Source: DATBMA01 sp036555105 (GTDB taxonomy: Bacteria; Actinomycetota; Acidimicrobiia; Spongiisociales; ZC4RG35). Taken from it: 36,028 nucleotides of DNA. Below are positions 9,633-17,989 of this stretch, one piece after another. The notes below the pieces were generated by a model. It made no database searches. It saw nothing but the letters and a program-made list of their open reading frames with translations, and was not told the origin of the DNA. How positions within the stretch are numbered: position 1 is the stretch's first letter; each line of letters opens with the position of its first letter. The position numbers and the translations under genes were made by a program. Where the stretch lies: assembly GCA_036555105.1 (NCBI GenBank), contig DATBMA010000066.1, positions 1 through 36,028 of the forward strand, read 5' to 3'.

Positions 9633-10966
9633 CCGGCCGCGACCCTGGTGCCGAACGACTCGACCACCTTCGACATCAGGCGGGCCGTCGCTTCCACCGC
9701 CGTGATCGAGATCCGCTCATCGTTGCCATGGAACAGCGAGAGGAACTCCGAGAAGCTCTGTCCTTCGTCGAAGAGCGAGACCCCGTGGCAGACGGTTCCC
9801 CTACTCCGCCAGAACCTGGCATCGGTTGCGGCCGGGACCCAGGTAGGAATCGCATCGCGGCTCCCGGTCTCGGCCTCGAGCCCGTCGAGGATGGCATCCC
9901 ATAGGAGATTGTCGGTGGGTGAGGCGGTAGCCGGAAAGTCGGTGACCGGCACGATCTCGACCCGATCGGCTGCAGCCCCCATTGCTTTGCGCAGGTACTC
10001 GTCCACTTGACGGCGGTCCATGCCCGGCAGGCCTCGCAAGTCCACTTCGGCTTCGGCCCGGTCAGGGATCACGTTCGACTTGACTCCGGCCCTGACCACG
10101 TTGGGGCTCACCGTCAGGTGGGTGATGGCGTGCAGATAAGCAGCCCAGCCCGGATCCTGGACCGCCAGCAGATCGATCGCGGTGTCGATCCGGTCCGGGT
10201 CGACCAGGGCCTCTCTCAGGCCCTGATCCAGGTCCAGGCCCTCCACGAACCGGCGCCAGTCATCAGTCACCGTCACCGGCGTCGGAGTGTCGAACAGCCC
10301 CGACAGTGCCTCCGTCATGGCCTGCAGCGCGTTGTCGCTCAAGAAGGGGACGGATCCGTGGCCCGGCGTCCCCTTCGACCTCAGCTTGGTCCAGAAGGGC
10401 CCCTTCTCCCCTACCGAGATCGGGTGGACCGGGCCATTCACCCCGGACAATGCCGGGTAACCCACCTCGGTGAGGAGGTACTCGCAGGCAACCAAATCCC
10501 AGTGCTCCTCAACCAGGACCTTCGCCCCCAAGCCGCCGCCGGCCTCCTCGTCGGCGGTGGCGATGAAGAGAAGGTCGCCCGAAAGGGGTGGGAGGTCGCC
10601 GGAGAGGTAGGACCGGAATGCCAGTGCCATCGCCGCCGTGAGGTCGAGCATGTCAACCGCCCCTCGCCCCCAAACGTGCCCGTCCACGACTTCGGCCCCA
10701 AATGGATCCACCGACCACCCGGCGGGGTTGGCCGGCACGACGTCGAGATGAGGAACCAACGCCAGCCGGGGAGCATCTGCCCTGCTTCCCCGTACTCGAT
10801 AGATGACAGACTGGCGCCCGGGTGACGGCTCCACCGAGGTCCCGGCCTGCCCGAAGAACTCGGCCAGCGTCGCCACCGAAACGGCCTCGTTGCCACCTGA
10901 TCTGGTCCCGTCGTTCACGCAGCGATTCCGGATCAGGGTTTGCAGAAGTTCCAAGAGGTCGCTCAT
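9629..10966 (-). CDS. M20 family metallopeptidase
   Basis: The 445-residue protein is a zinc-dependent M20 amidohydrolase or dipeptidase. Metal ligands and catalytic residues are visible: H73 and D75 in PHLDVVPA, D105 in GRGAVDML, and E140-E141 in TADEEAGG. The dimerisation domain spans roughly residues 195-320. The ATG at 10966 overlaps the Nudix stop as ATGA; an in-frame ATG 18 bases upstream is open but less likely. The GRGAVDML motif, in place of the more common GRGAxDMKGG, is the form seen in actinobacterial members. The substrate is unknown. Confidence 0.92.
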   Translation of the reverse strand: MSDLLELLQTLIRNRCVNDGTRSGGNEAVSVATLAEFFGQAGTSVEPSPGRQSVIYRVRGSRADAPRLALVPHLDVVPANPAGWSVDPFGAEVVDGHVWGRGAVDMLDLTAAMALAFRSYLSGDLPPLSGDLLFIATADEEAGGGLGAKVLVEEHWDLVACEYLLTEVGYPALSGVNGPVHPISVGEKGPFWTKLRSKGTPGHGSVPFLSDNALQAMTEALSGLFDTPTPVTVTDDWRRFVEGLDLDQGLREALVDPDRIDTAIDLLAVQDPGWAAYLHAITHLTVSPNVVRAGVKSNVIPDRAEAEVDLRGLPGMDRRQVDEYLRKAMGAAADRVEIVPVTDFPATASPTDNLLWDAILDGLEAETGSRDAIPTWVPAATDARFWRSRGTVCHGVSLFDEGQSFSEFLSLFHGNDERISITAVEATARLMSKVVESFGTRVAAG

Positions 10967-11394
10967 GTCCCCATCATCTCCCATGGCGAGCCTCCCGTGC
11001 GGAGCGAAGCCAGCAGGGGCCTCATGCTGTCGGTGAGGGGCAGGTCATCGGTCTCATCGAGGCGAACCCAGCGCACCTCCGCGGCATCAGACCCCGGCCT
11101 GAGGTCACCACCGACGATGGAGGCGAGGAAGTCGATCAGGACGTAATGCCAGGGGGCAGGGTCCCCTTCCCCGATCCCCTCACCTACCCAGAACACCGAT
11201 CCCACCTCGACCTCCAGTCCGGTCTCTTCCAGAGCCTCGCGGCGGGCGGCGTCGGCGAGGGTCTCGCCCCATCCCACTTTGCCGCCCGGGACCGCCCAGC
11301 GTCCAGCTCCGGGTTCGTGGGCGCGCCTGACGAGCAGCAGTGATTCCCCATCGAGGATGATCACCCCGACCCCGGGCACGGGGTGCTCATCCAT
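10963..11394 (-). CDS. Nudix hydrolase, MutT-like
   Basis: The 143-residue protein has a canonical Nudix box at about residues 38-60: GKVGWGETLADAARREALEE followed by TGL, matching GX5EX7REUXEEXGU. It starts with the usual strand VPGVGVIILDG and the motif WAVPGGKV. Such proteins cleave nucleoside diphosphate-linked substrates; which one cannot be told. ATG 11394 lies 8 bases inside the GNAT gene. The stop overlaps the M20 start as ATGA. Confidence 0.9.
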   Translation of the reverse strand: MDEHPVPGVGVIILDGESLLLVRRAHEPGAGRWAVPGGKVGWGETLADAARREALEETGLEVEVGSVFWVGEGIGEGDPAPWHYVLIDFLASIVGGDLRPGSDAAEVRWVRLDETDDLPLTDSMRPLLASLRTGGSPWEMMGT

Positions 11395-11851
11395 CGGCGT
11401 GGTGCATCACGATCGACCTGGCGGCAAAGCCACCCTGTTCAAAGAAGTTCTTGGCGAGACGGTGGCCCGGCAGCACATATGCATCGAACAGCGTGAGGCC
11501 GCGAGCGCGCATCTGCGAGAGAGCTTCATCGCGCAGAGCCTCGCCGACTCCAACCCCCCTTGCCTCCTCCTCGACGAACACCAGCCTCATGGCTCCGATC
11601 TCCTCGCCATCCAGGAGCGCAGTGATCTCCGCGATGAGAAAACCGAGGTCGACTCGATCGATGGAGGCCAGCAGAGCGATCCAGGCTGTCGAGCGCACGG
11701 CGCCGGAGAGGCTGTCTTCCAATGGGGCAGGAAGGCCGTCGGCCCGGCTCCACAGCGGATGGATGGCGTCCATCTCTTGCTCGAGCAGCCGATACAAGCG
11801 CACGAGCTCTGCGAGGTCGTGGTCTCCGGCGTCTCTGACCGCGATCTCCAT
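11387..11851 (-). CDS. GNAT family N-acetyltransferase
   Basis: The 154-residue protein has the acetyl-CoA binding motif with RGVGVGEAL at about residues 98-106, preceded by the beta-4 strand AMRLVFVEEEA, and ends with the family pattern GHRLAKNFFEQGGF (near 130-143). The substrate is unknown. ATG 11851 is embedded in TGATG with the glycosyltransferase stop (11853-11849), so this start is preferred over the longer open frame running back to 12169, which merely shadows the glycosyltransferase. Confidence 0.85.
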   Translation of the reverse strand: MEIAVRDAGDHDLAELVRLYRLLEQEMDAIHPLWSRADGLPAPLEDSLSGAVRSTAWIALLASIDRVDLGFLIAEITALLDGEEIGAMRLVFVEEEARGVGVGEALRDEALSQMRARGLTLFDAYVLPGHRLAKNFFEQGGFAARSIVMHHADG

Positions 11852-12573
11852 CAGTCCCGCCAGCGTAGGAGCCGACGCAGACCCCACCAGGTGACCAGTC
11901 CCATCGCCTCGACCACTATCCCGGTGCCCATCTTTGAGTGCCCCAGCTCTCTGTCGCGGAAGATGATCGGGATCTCGGTTATGGCCAGCCCTTGCCGGGT
12001 GGCCTGCCATGTCATCTCCACCTGGAAGCCATAGCCGGATGCCTGCGCATCGGCATAGGGAAGGCGGGAGAGAGCATCGCGTCGGTAGGCCCTGAATCCG
12101 GCGGTGGCGTCGGCGACTTCCAGCCCCAACATGGCCCGGGCGTAGCGGTTGGCGCCACGTGACAGCCACCTCCGACGCCAGGGCCAGTCCGGCGTAGCCC
12201 CTCCGGGGACGTAACGGGAGCCAATGGCCAGGTCCGCCCCGGCCCCTACTGCCTCGATCAGCCGCGGCAGGTCGGTCGGGTTGTGGGAGAAGTCGGCGTC
12301 CATTTGCACGACCACCTGGGCCCCGGCCTCGAGTGCTCTGGTGAAACCGGCCCCGTATGCCCTGCCCAATCCCGCTTTGGTGGGGCGATGAAGGACTTCC
12401 ATCCCTGGAATCGAGGCGGAGATCTGTTCCGCCAGCTGGCCGGTGCCATCTGGTGAGCCATCGTCGACCACAAGCAGCCGGTATCCGTGCAGCAGCACGG
12501 CAGCGGCCAGATGGGGGATGTTCTCCCGCTCGTTGTAGGTGGGGACTACGACCGTGATCTGGTCAGGACGCAC
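11851..12573 (-). CDS. Polyprenol-phosphate mannosyltransferase-like GT2 glycosyltransferase
   Basis: The 240-residue protein is a family 2 glycosyltransferase of the DPM1/Ppm1 catalytic type, which moves a sugar (usually mannose) from a nucleotide onto polyprenyl phosphate at the inner face of the membrane. The GT2 start is TVVVPTYNERENI (8-20), with VVDDGSPDGT at 35-44 and DAD at 92-94 as metal site, followed by the DPM1-like segments GSRYVPGG and ATAGFRAYRRD. No C-terminal transmembrane domain is present. The GTG start at 12573 lies 11 bases inside the DUF4193 gene. The donor is inferred. Confidence 0.88.
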   Translation of the reverse strand: MRPDQITVVVPTYNERENIPHLAAAVLLHGYRLLVVDDGSPDGTGQLAEQISASIPGMEVLHRPTKAGLGRAYGAGFTRALEAGAQVVVQMDADFSHNPTDLPRLIEAVGAGADLAIGSRYVPGGATPDWPWRRRWLSRGANRYARAMLGLEVADATAGFRAYRRDALSRLPYADAQASGYGFQVEMTWQATRQGLAITEIPIIFRDRELGHSKMGTGIVVEAMGLVTWWGLRRLLRWRD

Positions 12574-12997
12574 AATCGAGGCAGATCATCTTTCGGCGAT
12601 TGGCGAGCTGGCTGTTGCGCTTCACCAGGAAGCAGGACTGGCAGACGAACTCGTCTGAGCGCACCGCGTGGGTGTCGACGGTCATCGTCAGTTCCTCACG
12701 TCGGATGGCGCGCAACTCGGCCACCTCATCGACCAGCATCGACTCGGAAGCCTCTTCCTCGAGCAGTTCCAGCTCCTCGGCTTCGAGTTCCTCGAGGGCC
12801 TCATCGCCTTCTGGCTCCTCGTCTTCTTCTTCCTCGAAATCCTCTTCCAGCTCGGCACCCTCGGCCGCCGGGTCGGCTATCTCGGCCTCTTCGATGTCAG
12901 ATTCCTCGGCCTCGAATTCCTCTTCGTCGGGCTCGAGCTCTTCCTCTTCCTCGAATTCCGGCTCTTCCGGCTCGACATTGGATTGTTTGGCTGCCAT
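12563..12997 (-). CDS. DUF4193-type acidic protein with C4 zinc-binding tail
   Basis: Residues 9-85 of this 144-residue protein are an almost unbroken Glu/Asp-rich stretch. The C-terminal part has two Cys pairs, C119/C122 and C139/C142, in FVCQSCFLVKRNSQLA and MICLDC. This pattern matches the actinobacterial family DUF4193 (Rv2699c in M. tuberculosis), function unknown. ATG 12997 is 28 bases from a good -10 element, with a GGGGGA stretch 11 bases upstream of the start. It leads the run of genes from the glycosyltransferase to nadK. Confidence 0.85.
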   Translation of the reverse strand: MAAKQSNVEPEEPEFEEEEELEPDEEEFEAEESDIEEAEIADPAAEGAELEEDFEEEEDEEPEGDEALEELEAEELELLEEEASESMLVDEVAELRAIRREELTMTVDTHAVRSDEFVCQSCFLVKRNSQLANRRKMICLDCAS

Positions 12998-13024
12998 AAG
13001 TGGGGTCCCCCTGAAAGCGGCGGG

Positions 13025-13030
13025 AGTATA
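13025..13030 (-). promoter_or_regulatory. -10 element ahead of the DUF4193 gene
   Basis: The minus strand reads CTTATACTCCCG here, with TATACT at 13030-13025 about 28 bases before the ATG at 12997. The -35 region is inside the end of the lipid kinase gene and does not match a consensus well. The same hexamer is used ahead of arc. This suggests that the genes from DUF4193 to nadK can be transcribed separately from the tat-helY run. Confidence 0.45.
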
Positions 13031-13043
13031 AGACCGCCCCTCT

Positions 13044-13922
13044 TCAGATCTTGAGATCGATTGCGCCCGGCAAAACCGCCCCGTGGACCGGGGTATTCCC
13101 GAGCGCCTCGCCGTCGCACTCCACCGGCCACGGCGAATCGCACTCCAGCTCGAAGTGACCCCCCGACATCCTCCGCATCGTCCGATCCGACAGGTGCAGC
13201 CCTTTGATCATCTTGGGGACCAGGCGAGGAGCCTCCCACTTGGAGGCGGCCACGATCTGGACGTCGAGGGCTCCGTCATTGAGGCTGGCTCGAGGGGCGA
13301 CATTCCATCCGCCTGCGAAGTACTGGCCGTTGGCAATGATGACGGCCAGGGCGGGGCCCCGATGCTCCCTTTCGCCCACCTTCAACCTCACCTCCCCCCG
13401 CGGAAAGGCGGGCAGCCTGGCGGCGAATGCCAGGGGGTACCTGGCCCGGCCGGTTCGGCGCGGAAGCCGGGGAGCCGATTCGGCCGCCGCCGCCCCCACC
13501 CCCGCCTGAGCAACGTTGGCGAAGTGGCGTCTCCCCCACTCGCCCTCCAGCACCCCCACGTCGATCCGGTAGAAGGTGTCGCCGAGAAGATGGCTTGCTG
13601 CCTCCTCGATCTTCTGGGGCAGCGCAAAGGTTCGCAACAAGTCACAGCCGGTCCCGGCCGGCAGCGCGGCCAGTTTCGGAGGCTGGGGCCATGGACGTCC
13701 CATGAGGGCGTCGACCGCCAGATTGATGGTCCCGTCCCCCCCCACCACCGCCACCGGGCGCCCCGCCTCGGCCCCGGCCACCACCTCCCTCGCCATCTCC
13801 TCGGCTGTGGTTGGAAGCCGCAACTCGTACGCTATTCCCGCCCCCGTAAGCGCCGCGTTCACCCGCTCGGCCGGCATGGGCCTCGAGCCGGCCGCTTCGT
13901 TCAAGAGCACCAGCCAGGTCAT
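13044..13922 (-). CDS. Diacylglycerol kinase-family lipid kinase
   Basis: The 292-residue protein belongs to the DagK/YegS/LCB5 group that phosphorylates lipid hydroxyls at the cytoplasmic membrane face. It has the nucleotide-binding motif VVGGDGTINLA at 59-69 and PAGTGCDLLRTF at 88-99, where typical members read GTGNDFAR. The C-terminal beta domain includes DGALDVQIV and ends with the ECDGEAL motif. The ATG at 13922 overlaps the helY stop as ATGA. The lipid substrate is unknown; phosphatidylinositol or mannoside precursors are possible in actinobacteria, but that is speculation. Confidence 0.9.
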   Translation of the reverse strand: MTWLVLLNEAAGSRPMPAERVNAALTGAGIAYELRLPTTAEEMAREVVAGAEAGRPVAVVGGDGTINLAVDALMGRPWPQPPKLAALPAGTGCDLLRTFALPQKIEEAASHLLGDTFYRIDVGVLEGEWGRRHFANVAQAGVGAAAAESAPRLPRRTGRARYPLAFAARLPAFPRGEVRLKVGEREHRGPALAVIIANGQYFAGGWNVAPRASLNDGALDVQIVAASKWEAPRLVPKMIKGLHLSDRTMRRMSGGHFELECDSPWPVECDGEALGNTPVHGAVLPGAIDLKI

Positions 13923-16456
13923 GCGAAGCCCGTGGCCGCGACCACGCCCCGATCGATTCTCAGCAGCGCCTCTCGGGCCGCCGCCGACATGTCGGGGGCG
14001 GCATCACGCAGTTGTCGCAAGAGGTCCACCAGCTGCCGGGAGACCCGGACAAAGTCCCCTGGCTGCAGTTTCATGTTGGGCAGGTCTTCGAGCGAGCTTC
14101 CCTCCGCCCATGCCCAAGCGAGGGCAGCGAAGCCGGGCTCGGGCTTCCTCGTGGTTGAGAGCCGTTCACCTCGCTCACGGTCGTTGAGCTCCGCGGCGAG
14201 ATCCTCGATCTCCTTCCAGGAGACGGCCAGATCCGGGGTCGGCCAGGGGGGGTTGGATCCCTCCTCGGCCCGGGGCTCGTAGACGAAGCATGAACAAAGG
14301 GCGGCCAGCTCGGAGGGATCCAGGTCGCGCATGATGCCGCGCTCAACTGTCTCGGCCAGGAGCAGGTCGAGCTCGTTGTATATGAACCGCAGCCGCTCGC
14401 CGGCCGTAGTCAGAGTCCAGCCCTCCACATAGCCGAGCCCGCCCAGCAGGCGCAGGATGGCGTGGAACTCCTCCACCAGGCCGACTCCGGAACGGCGCAA
14501 GTTGCTGCGAAGCAGCTCGATTCGCTGAGCCGTCCGCTCGGCACGGCGGCGGGCACGTAGGTGGGCTTCGAGGTCGGGGCAAGCCGCCACTGGATGTACA
14601 GGGCGGGCCGGAGCAGCCGGAGTGGCCGGGCCGGCCCTGGAAGCGGGCGGGATCTTGCGCAACAGCCGAAGGGCACTCTGCTGGAATCGGCGATCACGCG
14701 GGCGGTATGGGAGGGGGAGCTCGATGACACCTGCCTTGACGCTTCCCGAGGTGACGTCGCGGGCACTGATCGTGACGGTCCTGCCGCTGGTGGCGAGGGC
14801 GAGCAGGCGGGCCCCACCCTCCCGCGACAGCCGGCTGAGAACCAGGTAGCGCCCTTGGCGTGCCCCACCGGCGATGTCCACGACGTCCCCAGGGGCAAGG
14901 CGCCCGGCCAGGTCGGAGCGGCCCGGCCGCGGGGCCGCCCCCTGCTCGACGTAGTCGTCGATGGAGCCGAGCTCGCAGCGGGCCCGATCCAGCTCGCTCA
15001 CCATGCGGTCCTCCAGGGCGACGAGCTCGGCTTGGGCAGCGGCGTGGTCACCCTTTCTCTGGTATTGGGCATATGAAGCTGCCAGCAGCTCGCTCGCCCT
15101 CTCCTCCGAGTAGTTGGCCAGCAGGTTGACGGACATGTTGTATGTGGGCCGAAAGCTCGAGCGCAGCGGATGATCTCCTGCGGCCGCGATCTCGGCGACC
15201 CGGCCAAACCGGACGAACGGTGAGTGCAGAACGAGCCCGAATCCAACGGTGTCGATGCCGCGGCGCCCCGCTCGACCGGTCAGCTGGGTGTAGTCACCAG
15301 GCTGCAAGAGGTCATGGCCCTCCCCATCGAATTTGGAGAGGCTTTCGAGCACGACCGAGCGAGCCGGCATGTTGATGCCCAGCGCCAGGGTCTCGGTTGC
15401 GAACACGAGCTTGAGCAACCCGCGCGCGAACAGATCCTCTGCCGTCTCCTTGAAGGCAGGCACCAACCCGGCATGGTGAGGGGCGATACCGGCCTCGAGC
15501 CCGGCCAGCCACCGGGGAAAGTCCAGCACCTCCAGGTCCGAGTCCGCCAGGTGGGCGGTCTTCTCCTCGGCGATCCGTCGAATCGCTTCTCGCTCGTCCG
15601 GATGGGTGAGACGGATGCCGGCTTCAAGGCAGCGGAGGGCAGCGGCGTCACAGCCCGCGCGTGAGAAGATGAAGTAGATGGCGGGGAGCATGCCTTGAGC
15701 CGCCATCAGTTCGATCGTCTCCAGCCTCCCGGGCACCGCAAAGCGACGCCGCCTGCCTCTCTCGAGCGACAGCAAGTGCTCGACCTTGGGATTCGCCCGC
15801 AGGCGCCCATCCCGCGAGGCGAAGGTGTCGTAGAGGCGCAGCTCGCCGCCAAACCTGTCCTTGACCAGGTACTTGGACTCCAGTGGCACCGGGCGGCGCC
15901 GTTCGACGATCAGATCCACCGACCCTCGCCGCTCTCCGACCCAGTCTGCGAACTCGGAGGCGTTGGCGATCGTGGCTGAAAGGCAGACCAACTGGACGTG
16001 GGCCGGGGCATGGATGATGACTTCCTCCCACACCGCTCCTCGGACCCGATCCTGCAGGAAGTGGACCTCGTCGAGCACCGCCACCCCGACATCCGCCAGA
16101 TACCCTGAGCGGGCGTAGATCATGTTTCGGAGGACCTCGGTCGTCATGACGACCACCTCTGCCTCCCCGTTGATCACGTTGTCGCCTGTGAGGAGACCGA
16201 CTCTCTGGGCTCCCAGTTGCGCGACGAAGTCCCCGTACTTCTGGTTGGAGAGGGCCTTGATCGGGGTGGTGTACACCGCCCGCCGCCCCTCCTCGAGGGC
16301 GAGATGGACCGCCGCCTCGGCCACCAAGGTCTTGCCCGCCCCAGTGGGAGCGGTGACGATTACCGCCTTCCTGCCCGCTTCCAGCGCACGCGCCGACTCC
16401 ACCTGAAACTGATCCGGGCTGAACGGCAGCCCCGACAGGAAGGTATCGATGCTCAT
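13919..16456 (-). CDS. helY: Ski2/Mtr4-type DEAD/H-box RNA helicase HelY
   Basis: The 845-residue protein is a superfamily 2 ATP-dependent helicase. Walker A APTGAGKT is at 36-43, motif Ib is near TTPIKALSNQKYGDF, the Walker B box DEVH is at 129-132, SAT at 160-162, and motif VI is QLTGRAGRRG. The C-terminal half carries the DSHCT-like helical domain typical of Ski2/Mtr4 proteins. The start is ATG 16456, chosen because it overlaps the tatC stop as ATGA; the frame is open upstream only because it shadows tatC. In M. tuberculosis helY (Rv2092c) likewise follows tatC. A role in RNA processing or decay is likely but unproven in bacteria. Confidence 0.95.
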   Translation of the reverse strand: MSIDTFLSGLPFSPDQFQVESARALEAGRKAVIVTAPTGAGKTLVAEAAVHLALEEGRRAVYTTPIKALSNQKYGDFVAQLGAQRVGLLTGDNVINGEAEVVVMTTEVLRNMIYARSGYLADVGVAVLDEVHFLQDRVRGAVWEEVIIHAPAHVQLVCLSATIANASEFADWVGERRGSVDLIVERRRPVPLESKYLVKDRFGGELRLYDTFASRDGRLRANPKVEHLLSLERGRRRRFAVPGRLETIELMAAQGMLPAIYFIFSRAGCDAAALRCLEAGIRLTHPDEREAIRRIAEEKTAHLADSDLEVLDFPRWLAGLEAGIAPHHAGLVPAFKETAEDLFARGLLKLVFATETLALGINMPARSVVLESLSKFDGEGHDLLQPGDYTQLTGRAGRRGIDTVGFGLVLHSPFVRFGRVAEIAAAGDHPLRSSFRPTYNMSVNLLANYSEERASELLAASYAQYQRKGDHAAAQAELVALEDRMVSELDRARCELGSIDDYVEQGAAPRPGRSDLAGRLAPGDVVDIAGGARQGRYLVLSRLSREGGARLLALATSGRTVTISARDVTSGSVKAGVIELPLPYRPRDRRFQQSALRLLRKIPPASRAGPATPAAPARPVHPVAACPDLEAHLRARRRAERTAQRIELLRSNLRRSGVGLVEEFHAILRLLGGLGYVEGWTLTTAGERLRFIYNELDLLLAETVERGIMRDLDPSELAALCSCFVYEPRAEEGSNPPWPTPDLAVSWKEIEDLAAELNDRERGERLSTTRKPEPGFAALAWAWAEGSSLEDLPNMKLQPGDFVRVSRQLVDLLRQLRDAAPDMSAAAREALLRIDRGVVAATGFA

Positions 16457-17166
16457 TTCCGAAGGATCAGCCTGACCGACCAGTACGTCAGCTCGTACAG
16501 GAGGTAGAGGGGAATGGCGAGGGCGGCCAGCGTCAGGGGGTCGCCGGTGGGAGTGACGATTGCCGCCACGATGGTGATCACGAGGATTGCCCACCTGCGC
16601 CCGGTTGCCAGCTGGCGGGAGGTGACTGCCCCTGCCGCCGCCGCCGCGAAGAGAAAGACCGGGAACTGGAAGGTGACTCCGAAGGCCAGCATCAGCCTCA
16701 GCACGAATGAGTAGTAGTCGCCGATCCGGAGGTTGTTCTCGACCTTGGGAAAGATCCCGATCAGCACCTCCAAGCCCCGCGGCAGCAGCAGGTAGCCGAA
16801 CAGCACCCCGGCCACGAATAGGACGACGAAGACCGTCACCAGCGGCACTGCCCACTTCCGCTCCCTGGTGGTGAGCGCCGGGTTGATGAACGCCCAGATC
16901 TGATAGAGGATCACGGGCGAGGCGAGGATGATCCCGCCGAACATCGCCACCCTCATGAGGATCGAGAACTCCTCAGCCGGGCTCAGGGCGATCAGCGAGT
17001 ATTCGGGGGCGGCGATTTCGAAGGGCCGCTCGAGGATGCTCGTCAGTTGCTGCGCGAAGATCAGGGCGAACCCGGCACCGACCGCGATCGCAATCGCAAC
17101 CTTTATCAGCCGACGGCGGAGCTCCTCGAGATGGGCAAGGATGGGCTGTGGGTCGGGCTCGCTCAC
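16453..17166 (-). CDS. tatC: Sec-independent protein translocase subunit TatC
   Basis: TatC is the membrane receptor for twin-arginine signal peptides. The 237-residue protein has the cytoplasmic N-terminal motif HLEELRRRL at 12-20, which contacts the RR signal, and six hydrophobic segments (about 21-40, 71-97, 106-128, 152-176, 190-206, 210-226). In the fourth segment, where many TatC proteins have a conserved membrane glutamate, the sequence reads AFGVTFQFPV, so Q167 appears to replace it. The GTG start 17166 overlaps the tatA stop as GTGA, and the stop overlaps helY. Confidence 0.96.
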   Translation of the reverse strand: MSEPDPQPILAHLEELRRRLIKVAIAIAVGAGFALIFAQQLTSILERPFEIAAPEYSLIALSPAEEFSILMRVAMFGGIILASPVILYQIWAFINPALTTRERKWAVPLVTVFVVLFVAGVLFGYLLLPRGLEVLIGIFPKVENNLRIGDYYSFVLRLMLAFGVTFQFPVFLFAAAAAGAVTSRQLATGRRWAILVITIVAAIVTPTGDPLTLAALAIPLYLLYELTYWSVRLILRK

Positions 17167-17501
17167 GCCTCCGCCTCGGGATCCTCACCCCTCTGGATCT
17201 TCTGCCAGTCGGCCATGGCGTCATCCGGGGTCGGGCCCGAAACCGGCTTGGGGCCGGTCCATGTTGACGGCTTGCCGATGTCATCGATGACCTTGCCGAC
17301 ATCGCGCGCCTGCCCACTCAGCTCCTCGCGCAGCCGCTTCACTTCGTCTACCTCGGCCTCGAGCCCGCTTTGGAGGTCACGAGCGGCCTTGCGCACTTCG
17401 GCCGCCCAGCCACCGAGCTTGCGGGCCAGCTCGGGCAGGCGCTCAGGTCCGAAGACGATCAGCGCCACCAGCAGGATGATGATGATCTCGGAGCCCTGCA
17501 C
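17163..17501 (-). CDS. tatA: Twin-arginine translocase TatA/TatB family subunit
   Basis: This 112-residue protein has one N-terminal membrane helix (about residues 4-18), the FGPERLPELARKLG hinge, an amphipathic helix, and a charged coiled-coil-like segment to about residue 75 with a polar tail. It forms the translocation pore with TatC. Its length is nearer TatB but the hinge fits both, and no second TatA/B gene is in this window. The start is GTG 17501, 6 bases after a plausible -10, so it may be leaderless. It overlaps tatC by GTGA. Confidence 0.92.
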   Translation of the reverse strand: MQGSEIIIILLVALIVFGPERLPELARKLGGWAAEVRKAARDLQSGLEAEVDEVKRLREELSGQARDVGKVIDDIGKPSTWTGPKPVSGPTPDDAMADWQKIQRGEDPEAEA

Positions 17502-17507
17502 CGGGCG

Positions 17508-17513
17508 AGAGTA
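17508..17513 (-). promoter_or_regulatory. Possible leaderless -10 for tatA-tatC-helY
   Basis: The minus strand has TACTCT at 17513-17508, ending 6 bases before the GTG start of tatA. No ribosome binding site is present between them. The upstream 103-base gap to the zinc-ribbon gene is large for this operon-dense region, which supports a promoter there. I do not see a clear -35, so this is tentative. Confidence 0.35.
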
Positions 17514-17604
17514 GGCAGGCCCCTGTGATGAGCTGCCGCGGACCGTTGCGGGGTGGGCTGAGCTCGGCTGGAGAGTTGCCCTCAGCCGGGCCGGCGGTCT
17601 CGGG

Positions 17605-17895
17605 TCAGCCGGCCAGCAGGCGGAACGGGTCCGCCTCGGATGCGAGGGCTGCTACGAACGCATCGATCTCGGCCTCGGTGATCGGGTCGGGGTTGATCAC
17701 CGCGAACGCCACCCCGGTGGCCAGCAACACGCTCACCACCCGGGAGTTGGCGGGTCGGCGCTGAGGGGTCTCGCAATGAGGGCAAACGAAGCTGTAATTG
17801 CCCTCTTCCTTGCCTGGAGCCAGCTCGAGAGTGAGGTCAGCGGGGGTCAGCTGAATGTCACCGCACCAACTGCAAGTGGTCTTGATGGTGGTCAT
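17605..17895 (-). CDS. Small two-CxxC zinc-ribbon protein
   Basis: This 96-residue protein has two cysteine pairs, C8/C11 (TCSWCG) and C38/C41 (FVCPHCETPQ), that would form a zinc ribbon. A 15-residue hydrophobic stretch follows (about 53-67, VVSVLLATGVAFAVI), then an acidic C-terminal helix. The ATG at 17895 has a GGAG 12 bases upstream. It lies between pafC and tatA, separated by 94 and 103 bases, so it may be its own unit. I recognise no named family. In M. tuberculosis pafC and tatA are direct neighbours, so this gene is an addition here. Confidence 0.7.
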   Translation of the reverse strand: MTTIKTTCSWCGDIQLTPADLTLELAPGKEEGNYSFVCPHCETPQRRPANSRVVSVLLATGVAFAVINPDPITEAEIDAFVAALASEADPFRLLAG

Positions 17896-17989
17896 TTTCT
17901 TGTTAACTCCGCCTGTCTTGCCGCTCCCTGCGTATCGGCGCGCATGATCGGGAACTTGAGATGGGTGGTGCCCAAAAGAACCGAAGGGA

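Noticed and set aside
13083..14282. A 399-codon open frame on the plus strand
   Set aside because: It is antisense to the lipid kinase and helY genes, both of which have clear motifs.
16457..16855. An N-terminal extension of helY
   Set aside because: The added residues are the tatC sequence in another frame; the ATGA overlap at 16453-16456 and the normal helicase N-terminus place the start at 16456.
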